A stretch of DNA of 64,000 nucleotides from Leifsonia sp040686855 (lineage in GTDB: Bacteria; Actinomycetota; Actinomycetes; Actinomycetales; Microbacteriaceae), in contig NZ_JBFBOG010000003.1 in assembly GCF_040686855.1 (NCBI RefSeq), positions 248,001-312,000 of the forward strand, given 5' to 3'. Under the pieces are notes generated by a model. The model was not told the origin of the DNA, ran no database searches, and was given only the letters and a program-made list of their open reading frames with translations. How positions within the stretch are numbered: the first letter of the stretch is position 1; the number at the start of each line of letters is the position of its first letter. The position numbers and the translations under genes are program-made. This document shows positions 26,117 through 34,435 of the stretch, in pieces.

Positions 26117-26141
26117 AGGCCCCGATTTTTCGGGGCTTTTT
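26117..26141 (+). terminator. Rho-independent terminator of tRNA-Gln
   Basis: GCCCCGA (26119-26125), loop TTTT, TCGGGGC (26130-26136), then TTTTT (26137-26141). This is the clearest classical intrinsic terminator in the window. Confidence 0.92.
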
Positions 26142-26186
26142 CGCGTGTCCGCGACGTCGCGACGAGGAGCCGGGCAGACTGGCGGG

Positions 26187-26830
26187 ATGCTTCTCGCTGA
26201 CGCCTTCCCTCCTTTCGGCCTGCGCATCGAGGCGGGCCCGCTCGTGCTGCGGCCGATCACCGACGATGTGCTGCCCGACCTGATCCGCGTGGCGCTCGGC
26301 GGGGTGCATGATCCGGCTGACATGCCGTTCTACTACCCGTGGACAGACGCCCCGGCCGACCGGCTGCCTCTGGAGTTCGCGCAGTATCACTGGCGGACGC
26401 GTGCCGGCTGGTCGCGCGAGGCGTGGACACTCGAGTTCGCCGTCGAATACAACGGCGAGATCGTCGGTATTCAGGGCATCGGGACGCGCGACTACCCGAT
26501 CACGCGCACCGGCGAGACCGGCTCCTGGTTGGGGCTGGCACACCATGGGCGTGGCATCGGGACGAGAATGCGGCAGGCCATCTGCGCTTTCGTCTTCGAC
26601 GAATTGGGCGCGAGCAGATCACCTCCGGTGCGTTCACCGACAACCCGGCATCCCTCGCGGTCAGCAGGAAGGTCGGCTTCCAGCCCGACGGCACCGCCCG
26701 GCTCGCTCGACGCGGTGCTTCCGCCGTGAATCAGCGGTTGGTCCTCACCCGCGACGCCTTCGTGCGGGGCGAACCGATCATGGTCGCCGGAGCCGACGCG
26801 TTCCGCCGGTTCATCGGGGTCGAGCGGTAA
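26187..26830 (+). pseudogene. GNAT acetyltransferase, broken by a frameshift
   Basis: The frame from the ATG at 26187 encodes an RimJ/RimL-type GNAT N-terminus (LRIEAGPLVLRPITDDVLPDL..., GSWLGLAHHGRGIGTRMRQAICAFVFDELGA), then goes out of frame. The family's C-terminal half (EQITSGAFTDNPASLAVSRKVGF...) continues in the -1 frame to the stop at 26830. One missing G at about 26612-26613 explains the break: GCG AGC AGA should read GCG GAG CAG. Both halves look well conserved, so the mutation is recent or a sequencing error. It lies directly after the tRNA-Gln terminator. Confidence 0.82.
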
Positions 26831-26833
26831 CGA

Positions 26834-27058
26834 TCACTCCTGCGCGCTCTGCCTCCGCCAGGCGCCGCTGAACTCCTGGTCGTGCAGCTTCCGCAGCGAG
26901 TGGGCCAGGTGGTCCACCTTGTCGGCCGCCTGCTGCATCTCGTGGAAGTCGTTGCCGTGCTCGCGTGGCGTCGTCTTCTCCTCTCCGCGCTTGCGGACGA
27001 TGCTGAGCTCTTCTCGCACGTACTCCGCGAGTTCGGTGAGGGTCTGCTCCAAGGTCAT
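26834..27058 (-). CDS. Small helical protein of unknown function
   Basis: A 74-residue charged, all-helical protein (MTLEQTLTELAEYVREELSI...EMQQAADKVDHLAHSLRKLHDQEF). No family was recognised. The ATG has CAGGAGGAC about 7 nt upstream, which supports translation. It is convergent with the broken GNAT gene (3 bp between ends). A coiled-coil or adaptor role is possible but unsupported. Confidence 0.6.
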   Translation of the reverse strand: MTLEQTLTELAEYVREELSIVRKRGEEKTTPREHGNDFHEMQQAADKVDHLAHSLRKLHDQEFSGAWRRQSAQE

Positions 27059-27199
27059 GTCGTCCTCCTGTTCGACGGTTCTGCGGGCAGCCTAGGGAGG
27101 TCCCCCTCATTGGGGTAGACGCAATCCGTGCGCGATGGTCTTGACTGAGCGGGATGCTCGCGCTCTCAGAAGCGAGCCCTTCCCGAAAGTGAGCCGCCG

Positions 27200-29539
27200 T
27201 TGCGTGATCGCGCCGCCTCCGTCCCCGTCGTCGATCGATCCGGAACGGCGCATCCCCGTCGGCGCTCCGTCGCTGCACTGACCATCGCCGCACTCGCCGC
27301 CACCGGGCTCGCCGCGCTCGGCGTGGCGCCCGCCTCGGCGAGCCCCGGCAACGGCGTCTGGTGGAATGCATTCGACAGCACGGTAGGCACCCTCACGGAC
27401 GTCGCCGTCGACTCGTACACCGCTCAGGCCTTCGCCGCCGTCCCCGGTCAGGTGACGATCGTGGACGAGTTCTCGGGTGATGTGATCGGCTCGGTGCCGC
27501 TCCCCACCGCCGGCAGCCCGCTGCTGGCTGTGGATGCGAGGCGGGCGCTGGTGTGGACGCTCGACGCGGGACAGCACAAGCTCTACCGGATCGACGAGCG
27601 CACGAACACGGTCACCGGCACAGCGACAGTCGCGGGCGATGTCCGCGATCTGACCGTCGACCACAGCACCGCGACGGTGTTCGTGGCGACCGGGACCGAC
27701 GGGACCATCGTGCCCGTGAACGAGGCGACGCTCGCCGTCGGCACCCCCATCACGGTCGGCGGGACGCTGACGCGCGTCGACGTCGACGCGTCGGCCGGGA
27801 CTCTCTACGCGATCGACGCGGCCGGGCCGAAGGTCGCAGTCGTCGACGAGGCGTCGTCCACCGTCTCCAAGGTGTCCCTCCCGACGGCACCCCCGTCGGC
27901 GCTCACCGTCGACGCCGCCCACCACAAGGCCTACGTCGGCTTCACGTCGCTCTCCACGCTGAGCGTCATCGACGGGCCGACTCTGACGGCGGGAACCCCC
28001 GTCGTGTTGCCGACCGGCTACGGCGCCGGGGTGCAGGCCCTGGGCACCGATCCGACCACTCAGACGGTGATCGCCTTCAACAACGCGCAGATGGCCGCGG
28101 TCGACACGGTCACCGGCACCGCCGCCACCGCGAGCACCCCCGTCGCGCCGGCCACCGCGCCGCATGTCGCCATCGACGTCTTCACGAACACCGTGGCGTA
28201 CGGCTCGGGCTTCAAGATCTACGGGTACTGGGAGCCGGTCTCGTTCCTGAGCAGCGTCTCCGGCGTGGTCCCAGTGGGAACGTCGTACCTGAAGCAGATC
28301 GAGGCATGGTCCTGGTCCAACGAGTCCCTGTCCTTCTCGGTCACCAAGGGGGCGCTCCCCACCGGCTTGACGATCAGCGGCGACACCATCGTCGGCACGG
28401 CCACCACGCCGGGCGACTACACGTTCGACCTGACGGCGACGGACGCGGAGAAGGACTCGGTCACGCAGACCTACACGCTCCGCGTCGTCACGGTGAACCG
28501 CACGTCGGGCAGTGACCGCTTCGCCACCTCCGTCGAGGTCTCGAAGGCGTCGTATCCCGACCCGGCCGATGCGAAGACCGTCTACGTGGCGAACGGCATC
28601 TCGTTCCCCGACGCGCTCTCGGGCGGTCCGGCCGCGGCGGAGGACTCCGGTCCGCTGCTGCTGACGGCGCCGGGGTACCTGCCGACGGTCGTGTCGAATG
28701 AGATCAAGCGCCTGAACCCGGCGCACATCGTCGTCGTGGGCGGCCCCGCGGTCGTCGGCGCCGACGTGTTCTCGGCCCTGCAGAAGCTCTCGCCGGACGT
28801 CAAGCGCGTGTACGGCAGCGACCGCTTCGGCACGTCGCAGGCCGTGATCAAGCACTCGTTCAGCACCGCCCCGACCGTCTACGTGTCGACCGGTCTCAAC
28901 TTCCCGGACTCCCTGAGCGCCGGCGGGGCCGCGGGCAGCCTGCATGCTCCGCTGCTGCTGGTCAACGGGAACGCGACGTCGGTGGACGCGGCCACCGCGT
29001 CCCTGCTCCAGTCGCTCGGGACGAGCAAGATCGTCGTCATCGGAGGCTCGGCCGTGATGTCGCCGTCGCTCGTCGCCGACTTCGCCCGGTTCGGGACCGT
29101 CGTGCACCTTGCGGGCTCCGACCGGTTCGACTCCTCGCAGCAGGTCGTCGAGTCGGCGTTCAGCACGAGCAGCCGGGTCATCCTGGCGAACGGACTCAAC
29201 TTCCCCGACGCGCTGGGAGCCTCCGCGTGGTCCGGCGCGTCCGGCTCGCCGCTGTTCATCACGTTGCCGAACTGCGTGCCCCAGCGCACGCTCGACGACA
29301 CGTACTTCCTCGGGGCCACCAAGGTCACCCTGGTGGGCGGGACGACCGTGCTCAACGGCTCGGTCTTCGGGCTCCAGACCTGCGGCGGCTCGTCCGTCAT
29401 CGCCCCGGCCTACCCGGCGTCCGCGCCGGTGACGGGCAAGAAGGTCACGGCCTTCGGCAGCGGTTCTGCAGCGTCCGGCCAGCCGGTCGCCCCGCTCCTG
29501 CGCGTGAGCCAGGGAACGGAGCGCCCGACCGGTCACTGA
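27200..29539 (+). CDS. Secreted protein: propeller-like region plus three cell-wall-binding (CWB2) repeats
   Basis: A 779-residue exported protein. It has a signal peptide (RRRSVAALTIAALAATGLAALGVAPASA, about 20-47), then about 280 residues with repeated strand patterns resembling an NHL/YVTN-type beta-propeller (VDSYTAQAFAAV, VDARRALVWTLD, VDHSTATVFVAT, VDASAGTLYAID, VDAAHHKAYVGF). A putative Ig-like segment follows (GALPTGLTISGDTIVGTAT). Three CWB2 repeats start near residues 433, 539 and 639, each with a GSDRF motif and a GGPAVV/GGSAVM/GGTTVL strand. The CWB2 part should hold it at the cell wall. The only reasonable start is the TTG at 27200, since TGA precedes it in frame at 27190. Confidence 0.88.
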   Translation: MRDRAASVPVVDRSGTAHPRRRSVAALTIAALAATGLAALGVAPASASPGNGVWWNAFDSTVGTLTDVAVDSYTAQAFAAVPGQVTIVDEFSGDVIGSVPLPTAGSPLLAVDARRALVWTLDAGQHKLYRIDERTNTVTGTATVAGDVRDLTVDHSTATVFVATGTDGTIVPVNEATLAVGTPITVGGTLTRVDVDASAGTLYAIDAAGPKVAVVDEASSTVSKVSLPTAPPSALTVDAAHHKAYVGFTSLSTLSVIDGPTLTAGTPVVLPTGYGAGVQALGTDPTTQTVIAFNNAQMAAVDTVTGTAATASTPVAPATAPHVAIDVFTNTVAYGSGFKIYGYWEPVSFLSSVSGVVPVGTSYLKQIEAWSWSNESLSFSVTKGALPTGLTISGDTIVGTATTPGDYTFDLTATDAEKDSVTQTYTLRVVTVNRTSGSDRFATSVEVSKASYPDPADAKTVYVANGISFPDALSGGPAAAEDSGPLLLTAPGYLPTVVSNEIKRLNPAHIVVVGGPAVVGADVFSALQKLSPDVKRVYGSDRFGTSQAVIKHSFSTAPTVYVSTGLNFPDSLSAGGAAGSLHAPLLLVNGNATSVDAATASLLQSLGTSKIVVIGGSAVMSPSLVADFARFGTVVHLAGSDRFDSSQQVVESAFSTSSRVILANGLNFPDALGASAWSGASGSPLFITLPNCVPQRTLDDTYFLGATKVTLVGGTTVLNGSVFGLQTCGGSSVIAPAYPASAPVTGKKVTAFGSGSAASGQPVAPLLRVSQGTERPTGH

Positions 29540-29542
29540 CCC

Positions 29543-29580
29543 AGGACGCGCCGGCGGGGATCACCCCGCCGGCGCGTCCT
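29543..29580. terminator. Bidirectional hairpin between CWB2 and EncFtn-like genes
   Basis: A perfect 17-bp stem: AGGACGCGCCGGCGGGG (29543-29559), loop ATCA, complementary arm 29564-29580. It starts 4 bp after the CWB2 stop. The 3' arm is also coding sequence for the last residues (EDAPAG) of the convergent ferritin-like gene, whose stop codon is in the loop. Confidence 0.8.
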
Positions 29581-29890
29581 CCGCGTCCTCCTCTGCCTCC
29601 TCGCCGTGCTGGACGATGTCGCCGTCCTGGAACAGGATCCCCTTCGCGGTCTCCCGCCACTGCTGCTTCGCGCGCAGCAGGAACTCCAGCTCCATGCTGA
29701 AGTGCTTGTACTCCTCGGCGAGCGAGTCGAGCATGATCGCCTTGGCGACCTCGTCCTTCTCCACGGCGATGCGCTGCTCGTACCAGCCGATCGCCTCCGC
29801 CTCCTCGGACAGGCTCGCGCACATGCGGGCGAACGTCCGCGTCTCTTCGCCGAGCTCGTTCGGCGGCTCGTGATACTGGTCGGTGGACAC
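29561..29890 (-). CDS. EncFtn-like ferritin (encapsulated-ferritin family), no encapsulin nearby
   Basis: A 109-residue protein that aligns without gaps to encapsulated ferritins as I recall them. YHEPPNELGEET is followed by SLSEEAEAIGWYEQR and AEEYKHFSMELEFLLR. The EncFtn iron-site residues are present: Glu29, Glu30, Glu32, Trp36, Tyr37, Glu59, Glu60 and His63; the entry-site His of Rhodospirillum EncFtn is Asp here. Known EncFtn oxidises Fe(II) at a dimer interface inside an encapsulin shell. No encapsulin gene is adjacent, and the tail (EEAEEDAEDAPAG) lacks the LxVGSLxR-type cargo signal. The GTG at 29890 has GGGAG upstream; an ATG at 29938 would add 16 residues. Confidence 0.82.
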   Translation of the reverse strand: MSTDQYHEPPNELGEETRTFARMCASLSEEAEAIGWYEQRIAVEKDEVAKAIMLDSLAEEYKHFSMELEFLLRAKQQWRETAKGILFQDGDIVQHGEEAEEDAEDAPAG

Positions 29891-29964
29891 CGGCTCTCCC
29901 TTCGTCGGAACGGCTTCCGATATACGGTCTACCCGCATCCGGTCCGGCGCGGGAGGATACCGGC

Positions 29965-30360
29965 ATGACGGACAGCGACGGAGCCGGCATCGTCGGCGTC
30001 AACACCATCGGCATCCCGGTCGCGGACCAGGACCGCGCACTCGCGTTCTACCGCGACGTGCTCGACTTCGGCGTGCTCGTGGATGCGCCCCTTCCGCAGC
30101 TCGGCGCGCGCTGGATCATGCTGGCACCTCCCGGTTCGGCGGTGTCGGTCTCGTTGGTCAGCGCGACCGACAGCGCTCCGGCAGGGGTCGAGACGGGCAT
30201 CCGGTTCGAAACCCTCGACGCCGAGCGCACGCATGCGACGCTCAGAGAGCGGAAAGTGGATGTGGGGGAGCTGCTGCGCTGGCCCGGCGTACCCGCGATG
30301 TTCGCCGCCTCCGACCCCGACGGCAACCGCTTCGAGGTGGTCGAGCGGTCGGAACGCTGA
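29965..30360 (+). CDS. VOC-family (glyoxalase/bleomycin-resistance-like) protein
   Basis: A 131-residue single-domain VOC protein: VNTIGIPVADQDRALAFYRDVLDFGV at the start and MFAASDPDGNRFEVVERSE at the end, with the usual metal-ligand Glu in the last strand. The N-terminal His of many glyoxalases is replaced (NTIG), so the metal site may be incomplete. The enzymatic role is unknown. GGGAGG lies 8 nt before the ATG. It is divergent from the EncFtn-like gene. Confidence 0.85.
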   Translation: MTDSDGAGIVGVNTIGIPVADQDRALAFYRDVLDFGVLVDAPLPQLGARWIMLAPPGSAVSVSLVSATDSAPAGVETGIRFETLDAERTHATLRERKVDVGELLRWPGVPAMFAASDPDGNRFEVVERSER

Positions 30361-30409
30361 CGCAATCGGCCCCGATCCCACTAGGGTGAGCCCAAGGGGG
30401 TGGTCGCCG

Positions 30410-30748
30410 ATGAGCGCACTGATGGAGGGATTGCAGCGGGAGGAGCGCCGACGCCGGCGCGTCGCGCTGTTCGTGGTGCTCAGCTGCGTCGCCGGTCTGG
30501 GGGTGTGGCTGACGGCTCCGTTCGGGATCGTGCTGCTCACCCGGGGCGAGGTCGCGGGGTGGCTGCTCGTGGCGGCCGGTGCCGTGCTGCTGGCGCTGAC
30601 CGTCCTCGGCATCTTGGCGGCGCGACGTTCCCACCAGCCCGTGCAGAGTCTTCCGGGCAAGCCGAACCCGCGTTTCGACGAACCGGAGCCGTCGCCGGAC
30701 CCGCGCGGCGGGTTCAGCATGTCGGGCTCATACCTGGGGTCGCATTAA
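30410..30748 (+). CDS. Small two-TM membrane protein
   Basis: A 112-residue protein with a basic N-terminus (LQREERRRRR), two hydrophobic helices (VALFVVLSCVAGLGVWLTAPFGIVLL and GWLLVAAGAVLLALTVLGILAA) and a hydrophilic Pro-rich tail ending SMSGSYLGSH. AAGGGGG precedes the ATG by 9 nt. It is not a family I recognise; it resembles small actinobacterial membrane proteins of unknown function. Confidence 0.65.
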   Translation: MSALMEGLQREERRRRRVALFVVLSCVAGLGVWLTAPFGIVLLTRGEVAGWLLVAAGAVLLALTVLGILAARRSHQPVQSLPGKPNPRFDEPEPSPDPRGGFSMSGSYLGSH

Positions 30749-30789
30749 CAAACCGAAACAGCCGGGAGCCCGCTCGATAGGGTGACGGC

Positions 30790-31917
30790 ATGGCTGCGCG
30801 TGTGATCGTCATCGGTGCGGGCGTGGTCGGCGCCGCGACCGCCTGGTCCCTGGCCCGCGAGGGCGCCTCCGTGGTGCTTCTCGAGGCGTTCGAGCGCGGG
30901 CACGACCGCGGGTCGTCGCACGGCGGATCGCGGATCTTCCGGCACGGCTACACCGAGCAGGACTACGTGGAGCTGTCCGTCCGGGCGCTTCGGGGATGGA
31001 CGCACCTCGAGCAGGTCAGCGGGCGCCGCCTGCTCGACCCGACCGGCGCCCTGGACCACGGCGACCTGGCCGCGCTGACGGCGATCGCCGAAGCCCAGGA
31101 TGCGGCCGAGCTGCCCTACGAGTGGTTGACCGCGGGCGAGGCGGTATCGCGCTGGCCGGGGCTGCGGTTCGAGCAGCACGTGCTGTTCAGCCCGGGCGGC
31201 GGACGCCTTCGAGCAGCGGACGCGATCGAGGCGCTGCTCGACGCCGCGGCGGCCGCCGGAGCGGACCTGCGGTTCGACACGCGCGTGACGGACATCGCCG
31301 AGACGGGCGACGGCGTGACGGTGACGGCCTCCGACGGCGTCCACAGCGCCGACGCCGTCGTCGTCGCGGCCGGATCGTGGACGCCCGAGCTGCTGCGCCC
31401 GTTCCTGAACGCGCAGGGCGTGGAACTTCCGACGGTCCGGGTCACCGAGGAGCAGCCGGCGCACTTCCCGCTGCTGCCCGGCCCCGCGGACGGCGAGGCG
31501 GCCTGGCCGAGCTTCGTTCACCATCCCACGGAGGAGGGCGTCACCGGCGCGTACGGCCTGCTGACGCCGGGGGAGGGCGTGAAGGTCGGCTTCCATGGCG
31601 TCGGCCCCCAGGTGAACCCGGACGATCGAGACCGCACCATCGACCCGGACCGCCTGGCCAGCCTGCAGCGGTACGTCGCGGACTGGGTGCCCGGCGTCGA
31701 CTCCACGCGCCCGGAGGGGATCAGCTGCCTCTACGACAGCACCCCGCAGGAGGAGTTCGTGCTCGACCGCGTCGGCCCGGTCGTCATCGCAACCGGGTTC
31801 TCCGGGCACGGCTTCAAGTTCGGGCCCGCGCTCGGCGATGTGCTGGCGCGGCTGGCGTTGCACGGCGAGCCCGCGGCGGAGCGGTTCCGGCTGCCGGTCG
31901 CGTCGCCCGACGCGTGA
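30790..31917 (+). CDS. solA: Monomeric sarcosine oxidase / N-methyltryptophan oxidase-like flavoenzyme
   Basis: A 375-residue FAD amine oxidase of the MSOX/SolA family, which oxidatively demethylates N-methyl amino acids and releases H2O2. The FAD motif VIVIGAGVVGAATAWSLAREG is at residues 5-25; GSSHGGSRIFRHGY (41-54) carries the flavin-contact residues. Cys313 in ISCLYDSTPQEEF matches the covalent 8alpha-FAD Cys (Cys315 in MSOX), and GFSGHGFKFGP includes His340 and Lys343 for substrate. The exact substrate is uncertain. The ATG follows TAGGGT by 6 nt, a leaderless-type start. Confidence 0.88.
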   Translation: MAARVIVIGAGVVGAATAWSLAREGASVVLLEAFERGHDRGSSHGGSRIFRHGYTEQDYVELSVRALRGWTHLEQVSGRRLLDPTGALDHGDLAALTAIAEAQDAAELPYEWLTAGEAVSRWPGLRFEQHVLFSPGGGRLRAADAIEALLDAAAAAGADLRFDTRVTDIAETGDGVTVTASDGVHSADAVVVAAGSWTPELLRPFLNAQGVELPTVRVTEEQPAHFPLLPGPADGEAAWPSFVHHPTEEGVTGAYGLLTPGEGVKVGFHGVGPQVNPDDRDRTIDPDRLASLQRYVADWVPGVDSTRPEGISCLYDSTPQEEFVLDRVGPVVIATGFSGHGFKFGPALGDVLARLALHGEPAAERFRLPVASPDA

Positions 31918-31926
31918 GGGACGTCC

Positions 31927-32757
31927 TCAGCGACGCGCCGGATCCAGATTGACGCCGATCCCGTACTTCAGCTCCGGATCGCTGCCGGTCTGCACCATCC
32001 ACGGGTTCAGCCAGAGGAACTGCGGCTGGGTGATGCCGAAGCGCTGGGTCACCGCCGTGATCGTGTCGTAGGGATTGGGCACGTAGGTGGTGAGCACGCC
32101 GTCCTCCGTCAGCACTTTGCCGCGGGCAAACGGTATGAGGCCGGAGTCCTTCACCGTAAGTCCCGGGTACGGGGAGGTCAGCGTCCACGTGAGGTTCGCG
32201 GCGGCGAAGACCCGCGCGTCACCCTGCAGGCTCTCCTCGATCGAGTGCAGCCAGCTGGGATCGCCGAGCGCGGTGAACTGCCCGTTGATGGGCATCACCA
32301 GTTCCCCGTCGGCCTCGGTTCGATCCAGCGCTGACACCAGCTCGAACTGCTGATTGGTCTGGATGCTCTCCGGCTGTCCGTCATGCCGCGTGCCCGTGAT
32401 GAGGAGGCTGAGGCCCGTCAGGTCGGCGGTGGCCGGATCGTCGGGCCTGATCCGCACCTCGATCGTGCCCTCGCCGTCCACCGTCACGCGCACCGCGCCG
32501 GTCAGCGGGTGTTGCGCGCGCGGGTCGTCCACCGGGTCGTGCGCGATGGGCACGAGGCGCCCGGTGGCGATCGTCTGACCGCGCATCTTCAGCTGCGGGT
32601 ACGACGCGGCGGCGGGCTGGGCATCCGGCGCGTCGACCGCCGCCGGCGTCGGCGACGGATGCGGGGGCGGCGCGAGCAGCGCGCATCCCGATGTCAGCCC
32701 CACGGCAGCGACCACGACCAGGGCCGCGGCGACGCGACCCACCCCCCAACGGATCAT
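31927..32757 (-). CDS. Lipoprotein with C-terminal LysM-like domain
   Basis: A 276-residue secreted lipoprotein with lipobox LTSGC at about 21-25 and a Pro-rich linker. The middle part (about 45-215) is a beta-rich domain I do not recognise (GAVRVTVDGEGTIEVRIRPDD). The last 45 residues (YVPNPYDTITAVTQRFGITQPQFLWLNPW...GIGVNLDP) fit a LysM peptidoglycan-binding module. A cell-envelope binding role is inferred. It lies 19 bp downstream of another secreted protein gene on the same strand. Confidence 0.75.
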   Translation of the reverse strand: MIRWGVGRVAAALVVVAAVGLTSGCALLAPPPHPSPTPAAVDAPDAQPAAASYPQLKMRGQTIATGRLVPIAHDPVDDPRAQHPLTGAVRVTVDGEGTIEVRIRPDDPATADLTGLSLLITGTRHDGQPESIQTNQQFELVSALDRTEADGELVMPINGQFTALGDPSWLHSIEESLQGDARVFAAANLTWTLTSPYPGLTVKDSGLIPFARGKVLTEDGVLTTYVPNPYDTITAVTQRFGITQPQFLWLNPWMVQTGSDPELKYGIGVNLDPARR

Positions 32758-32776
32758 GGGCCGACCCTATCAGTGC

Positions 32777-33220
32777 TCACTCCACGACGACGGGCACCCA
32801 GTAGCCGGCGCAGGAGTGGCTTCCCGTGTCGTCGCACTCGTCGTACGGGCTGCCGGTGACGTTCAGCACCGCGTCCCCGCGGGGGAAGGTCTCGGGCACG
32901 GTCAGCTCGGTCTCGAAACGGCCGTCCCGGGCGACCGCGACGTGCAGCGGCGGCGTGGAGAGCTCGCGGTGCTGGAGGACGACGACGTATAGCCGGTCCC
33001 GCGCGTAGCCGAGATCGCAGGAGGCCGCGCCGCTCGAGAGCACGACGGTCTCACCGGGGTGCACCACGGCGGGACGCGCGTGCAGCGGTGCAGGCAGGCA
33101 CATGGCCGCGGGCCGGATGATGCCGGCCGACTGAGCCGCAGCGGCGAGAGCGATGGCGCCGCCAGCGAGGACGACCGTCATCGCGGCGCCCGCCCCGATC
33201 ACCCGCGCGCGTCGCCCCAT
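32777..33220 (-). CDS. Secreted protein of unknown function
   Basis: A 147-residue exported protein with a signal peptide (about 1-31, VIGAGAAMTVVLAGGAIALAAAAQS). The mature part has four to five Cys residues, including CDDTGSHSCAGYW near the C-terminus, and a beta-sandwich-like pattern (LHVAVARDGRFETELTVPETF). No family was recognised. It is probably cotranscribed with the LysM-like lipoprotein downstream. Confidence 0.65.
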   Translation of the reverse strand: MGRRARVIGAGAAMTVVLAGGAIALAAAAQSAGIIRPAAMCLPAPLHARPAVVHPGETVVLSSGAASCDLGYARDRLYVVVLQHRELSTPPLHVAVARDGRFETELTVPETFPRGDAVLNVTGSPYDECDDTGSHSCAGYWVPVVVE

Positions 33221-33260
33221 GGCGACATCCTGGCCGACCGCCGGCCCTGCGCGCGACGGG

Positions 33261-34394
33261 TCAGACCTGCGCGCCGAGCTTGAAGCCCTGCGACTCGTCG
33301 CCCTTGCGGGTGTACGAGAAGCCGTCGGCGCCGATCGTGACCTCCATCTCGGAGTCGTCGGTGCGGCTGGTCAGGGGCTGCGGGTTGCCGTCGAGGTCGA
33401 GCACGAGCGACGCCTCGGTGTACCAGGACGGGACGACCGGGTTGCCCCACCAGTCGCGGCGCTGGTTGTCGTGCACGTCCCAGGTGACGACCGGGTTGTC
33501 CGGGTCGCCGGTGTAGTAGTCCTGCGTGTAGATCTCGACGCGGTGGCCGTCGGGGTCGCGCAGGTACAGGTAGAACGCGTTGGAGACGCCGTGGCGGCCG
33601 GGGCCGCGCTCGATGCAGTCGCTGCGGCGGAGGGCGCCGAGCTTGTCGCAGATCGCGATGATGTTGTGCTTCTCGTGCGTGGCGAACGCGACGTGGTGCA
33701 TCCGCGGGCCGTCGCCTCCGGTCATCGCGGTGTCGTGCACGGTCGGCTTGCGGCGCATCCACGCGGCGTACGTGGTGCCGGCCTCGTCCTGGATGTCCTC
33801 GGTCACCCGGAACCCGAGGTCTTCCATGTAGGCGACGGCGCGGGGGACGTCGGGCGTGACCTGGTTGAAGTGGTCGATGCGCACGAGGGCGCCGGGCGTG
33901 TAGAGGTCGTAGCGCCAGGCCAGGCGCTCGACGTGCTCGACCTCGTAGAAGAACTCGTACGGGAAGCCGAGGGGGTCCTCGACGCGCACCGAGTCGCCGA
34001 CGCCCTTGGTGAAGCCCGACGCACGACGCTCCACGCGGCAGCCGAGCTCGGTGTAGAACTCGACGGCGCGGTCGAGGTCTTCCGGGGTGCGGACGCGGTA
34101 CGCGAACGCGGCGACGGCCGCGACCGGGCCTTTCCGCAGCACGAGGTTGTGGTGGATGAACTCCTCCATCGACCGCAGGTACACGGTGTCCTCGTCCTCC
34201 TCGGTCACGACGAGGTCGAGGACGTCGACGTAGAACTCGCGGCTCGCGGCCAGGTCGGTGACGACCAGCTCCATGTAGGCGCAGCGCACCACATCCGGCG
34301 GGGTGGCCTTCGGCGTCGGGATGCGGTCGGTCGGCGCCGGGATCGGGTCGCCGGCGGTCACGATGGGCTCGGGGGAGCCGGGGGTGATGGTCAT
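33261..34394 (-). CDS. hpaD: Homoprotocatechuate (3,4-dihydroxyphenylacetate) 2,3-dioxygenase
   Basis: A 377-residue extradiol dioxygenase of the vicinal-oxygen-chelate class that opens the ring of homoprotocatechuate. From memory it is very close along its length to the Brevibacterium and Arthrobacter enzymes HPCD and MndD. With a constant offset of 20, metal ligands are His175, His234 and Glu287, and second-sphere His220, His268 and Tyr277 are also in place. The metal may be Fe(II) or Mn(II); both occur in near-identical homologues. It is the last gene of the minus-strand hpa cluster, 41 bp after hpaE. Confidence 0.95.
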   Translation of the reverse strand: MTITPGSPEPIVTAGDPIPAPTDRIPTPKATPPDVVRCAYMELVVTDLAASREFYVDVLDLVVTEEDEDTVYLRSMEEFIHHNLVLRKGPVAAVAAFAYRVRTPEDLDRAVEFYTELGCRVERRASGFTKGVGDSVRVEDPLGFPYEFFYEVEHVERLAWRYDLYTPGALVRIDHFNQVTPDVPRAVAYMEDLGFRVTEDIQDEAGTTYAAWMRRKPTVHDTAMTGGDGPRMHHVAFATHEKHNIIAICDKLGALRRSDCIERGPGRHGVSNAFYLYLRDPDGHRVEIYTQDYYTGDPDNPVVTWDVHDNQRRDWWGNPVVPSWYTEASLVLDLDGNPQPLTSRTDDSEMEVTIGADGFSYTRKGDESQGFKLGAQV

Positions 34395-34435
34395 GGTGGT
34401 GCTCTCTCTGCGCTGAGGGTGGTTCGGACTGGGGT

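Noticed and set aside
26038..26141. tRNA-Gln as a phage or island attachment site
   Set aside because: No integrase and no repeat of the tRNA 3' end was found nearby; the downstream frameshifted gene is an ordinary GNAT.
29919..29926. GATATACG (reverse CGTATATC) as a fourth GntR site, upstream of the EncFtn-like gene
   Set aside because: Only 8 bp match the operator core, the gene is unrelated to the pathway, and the element fits better as its own -10 box.
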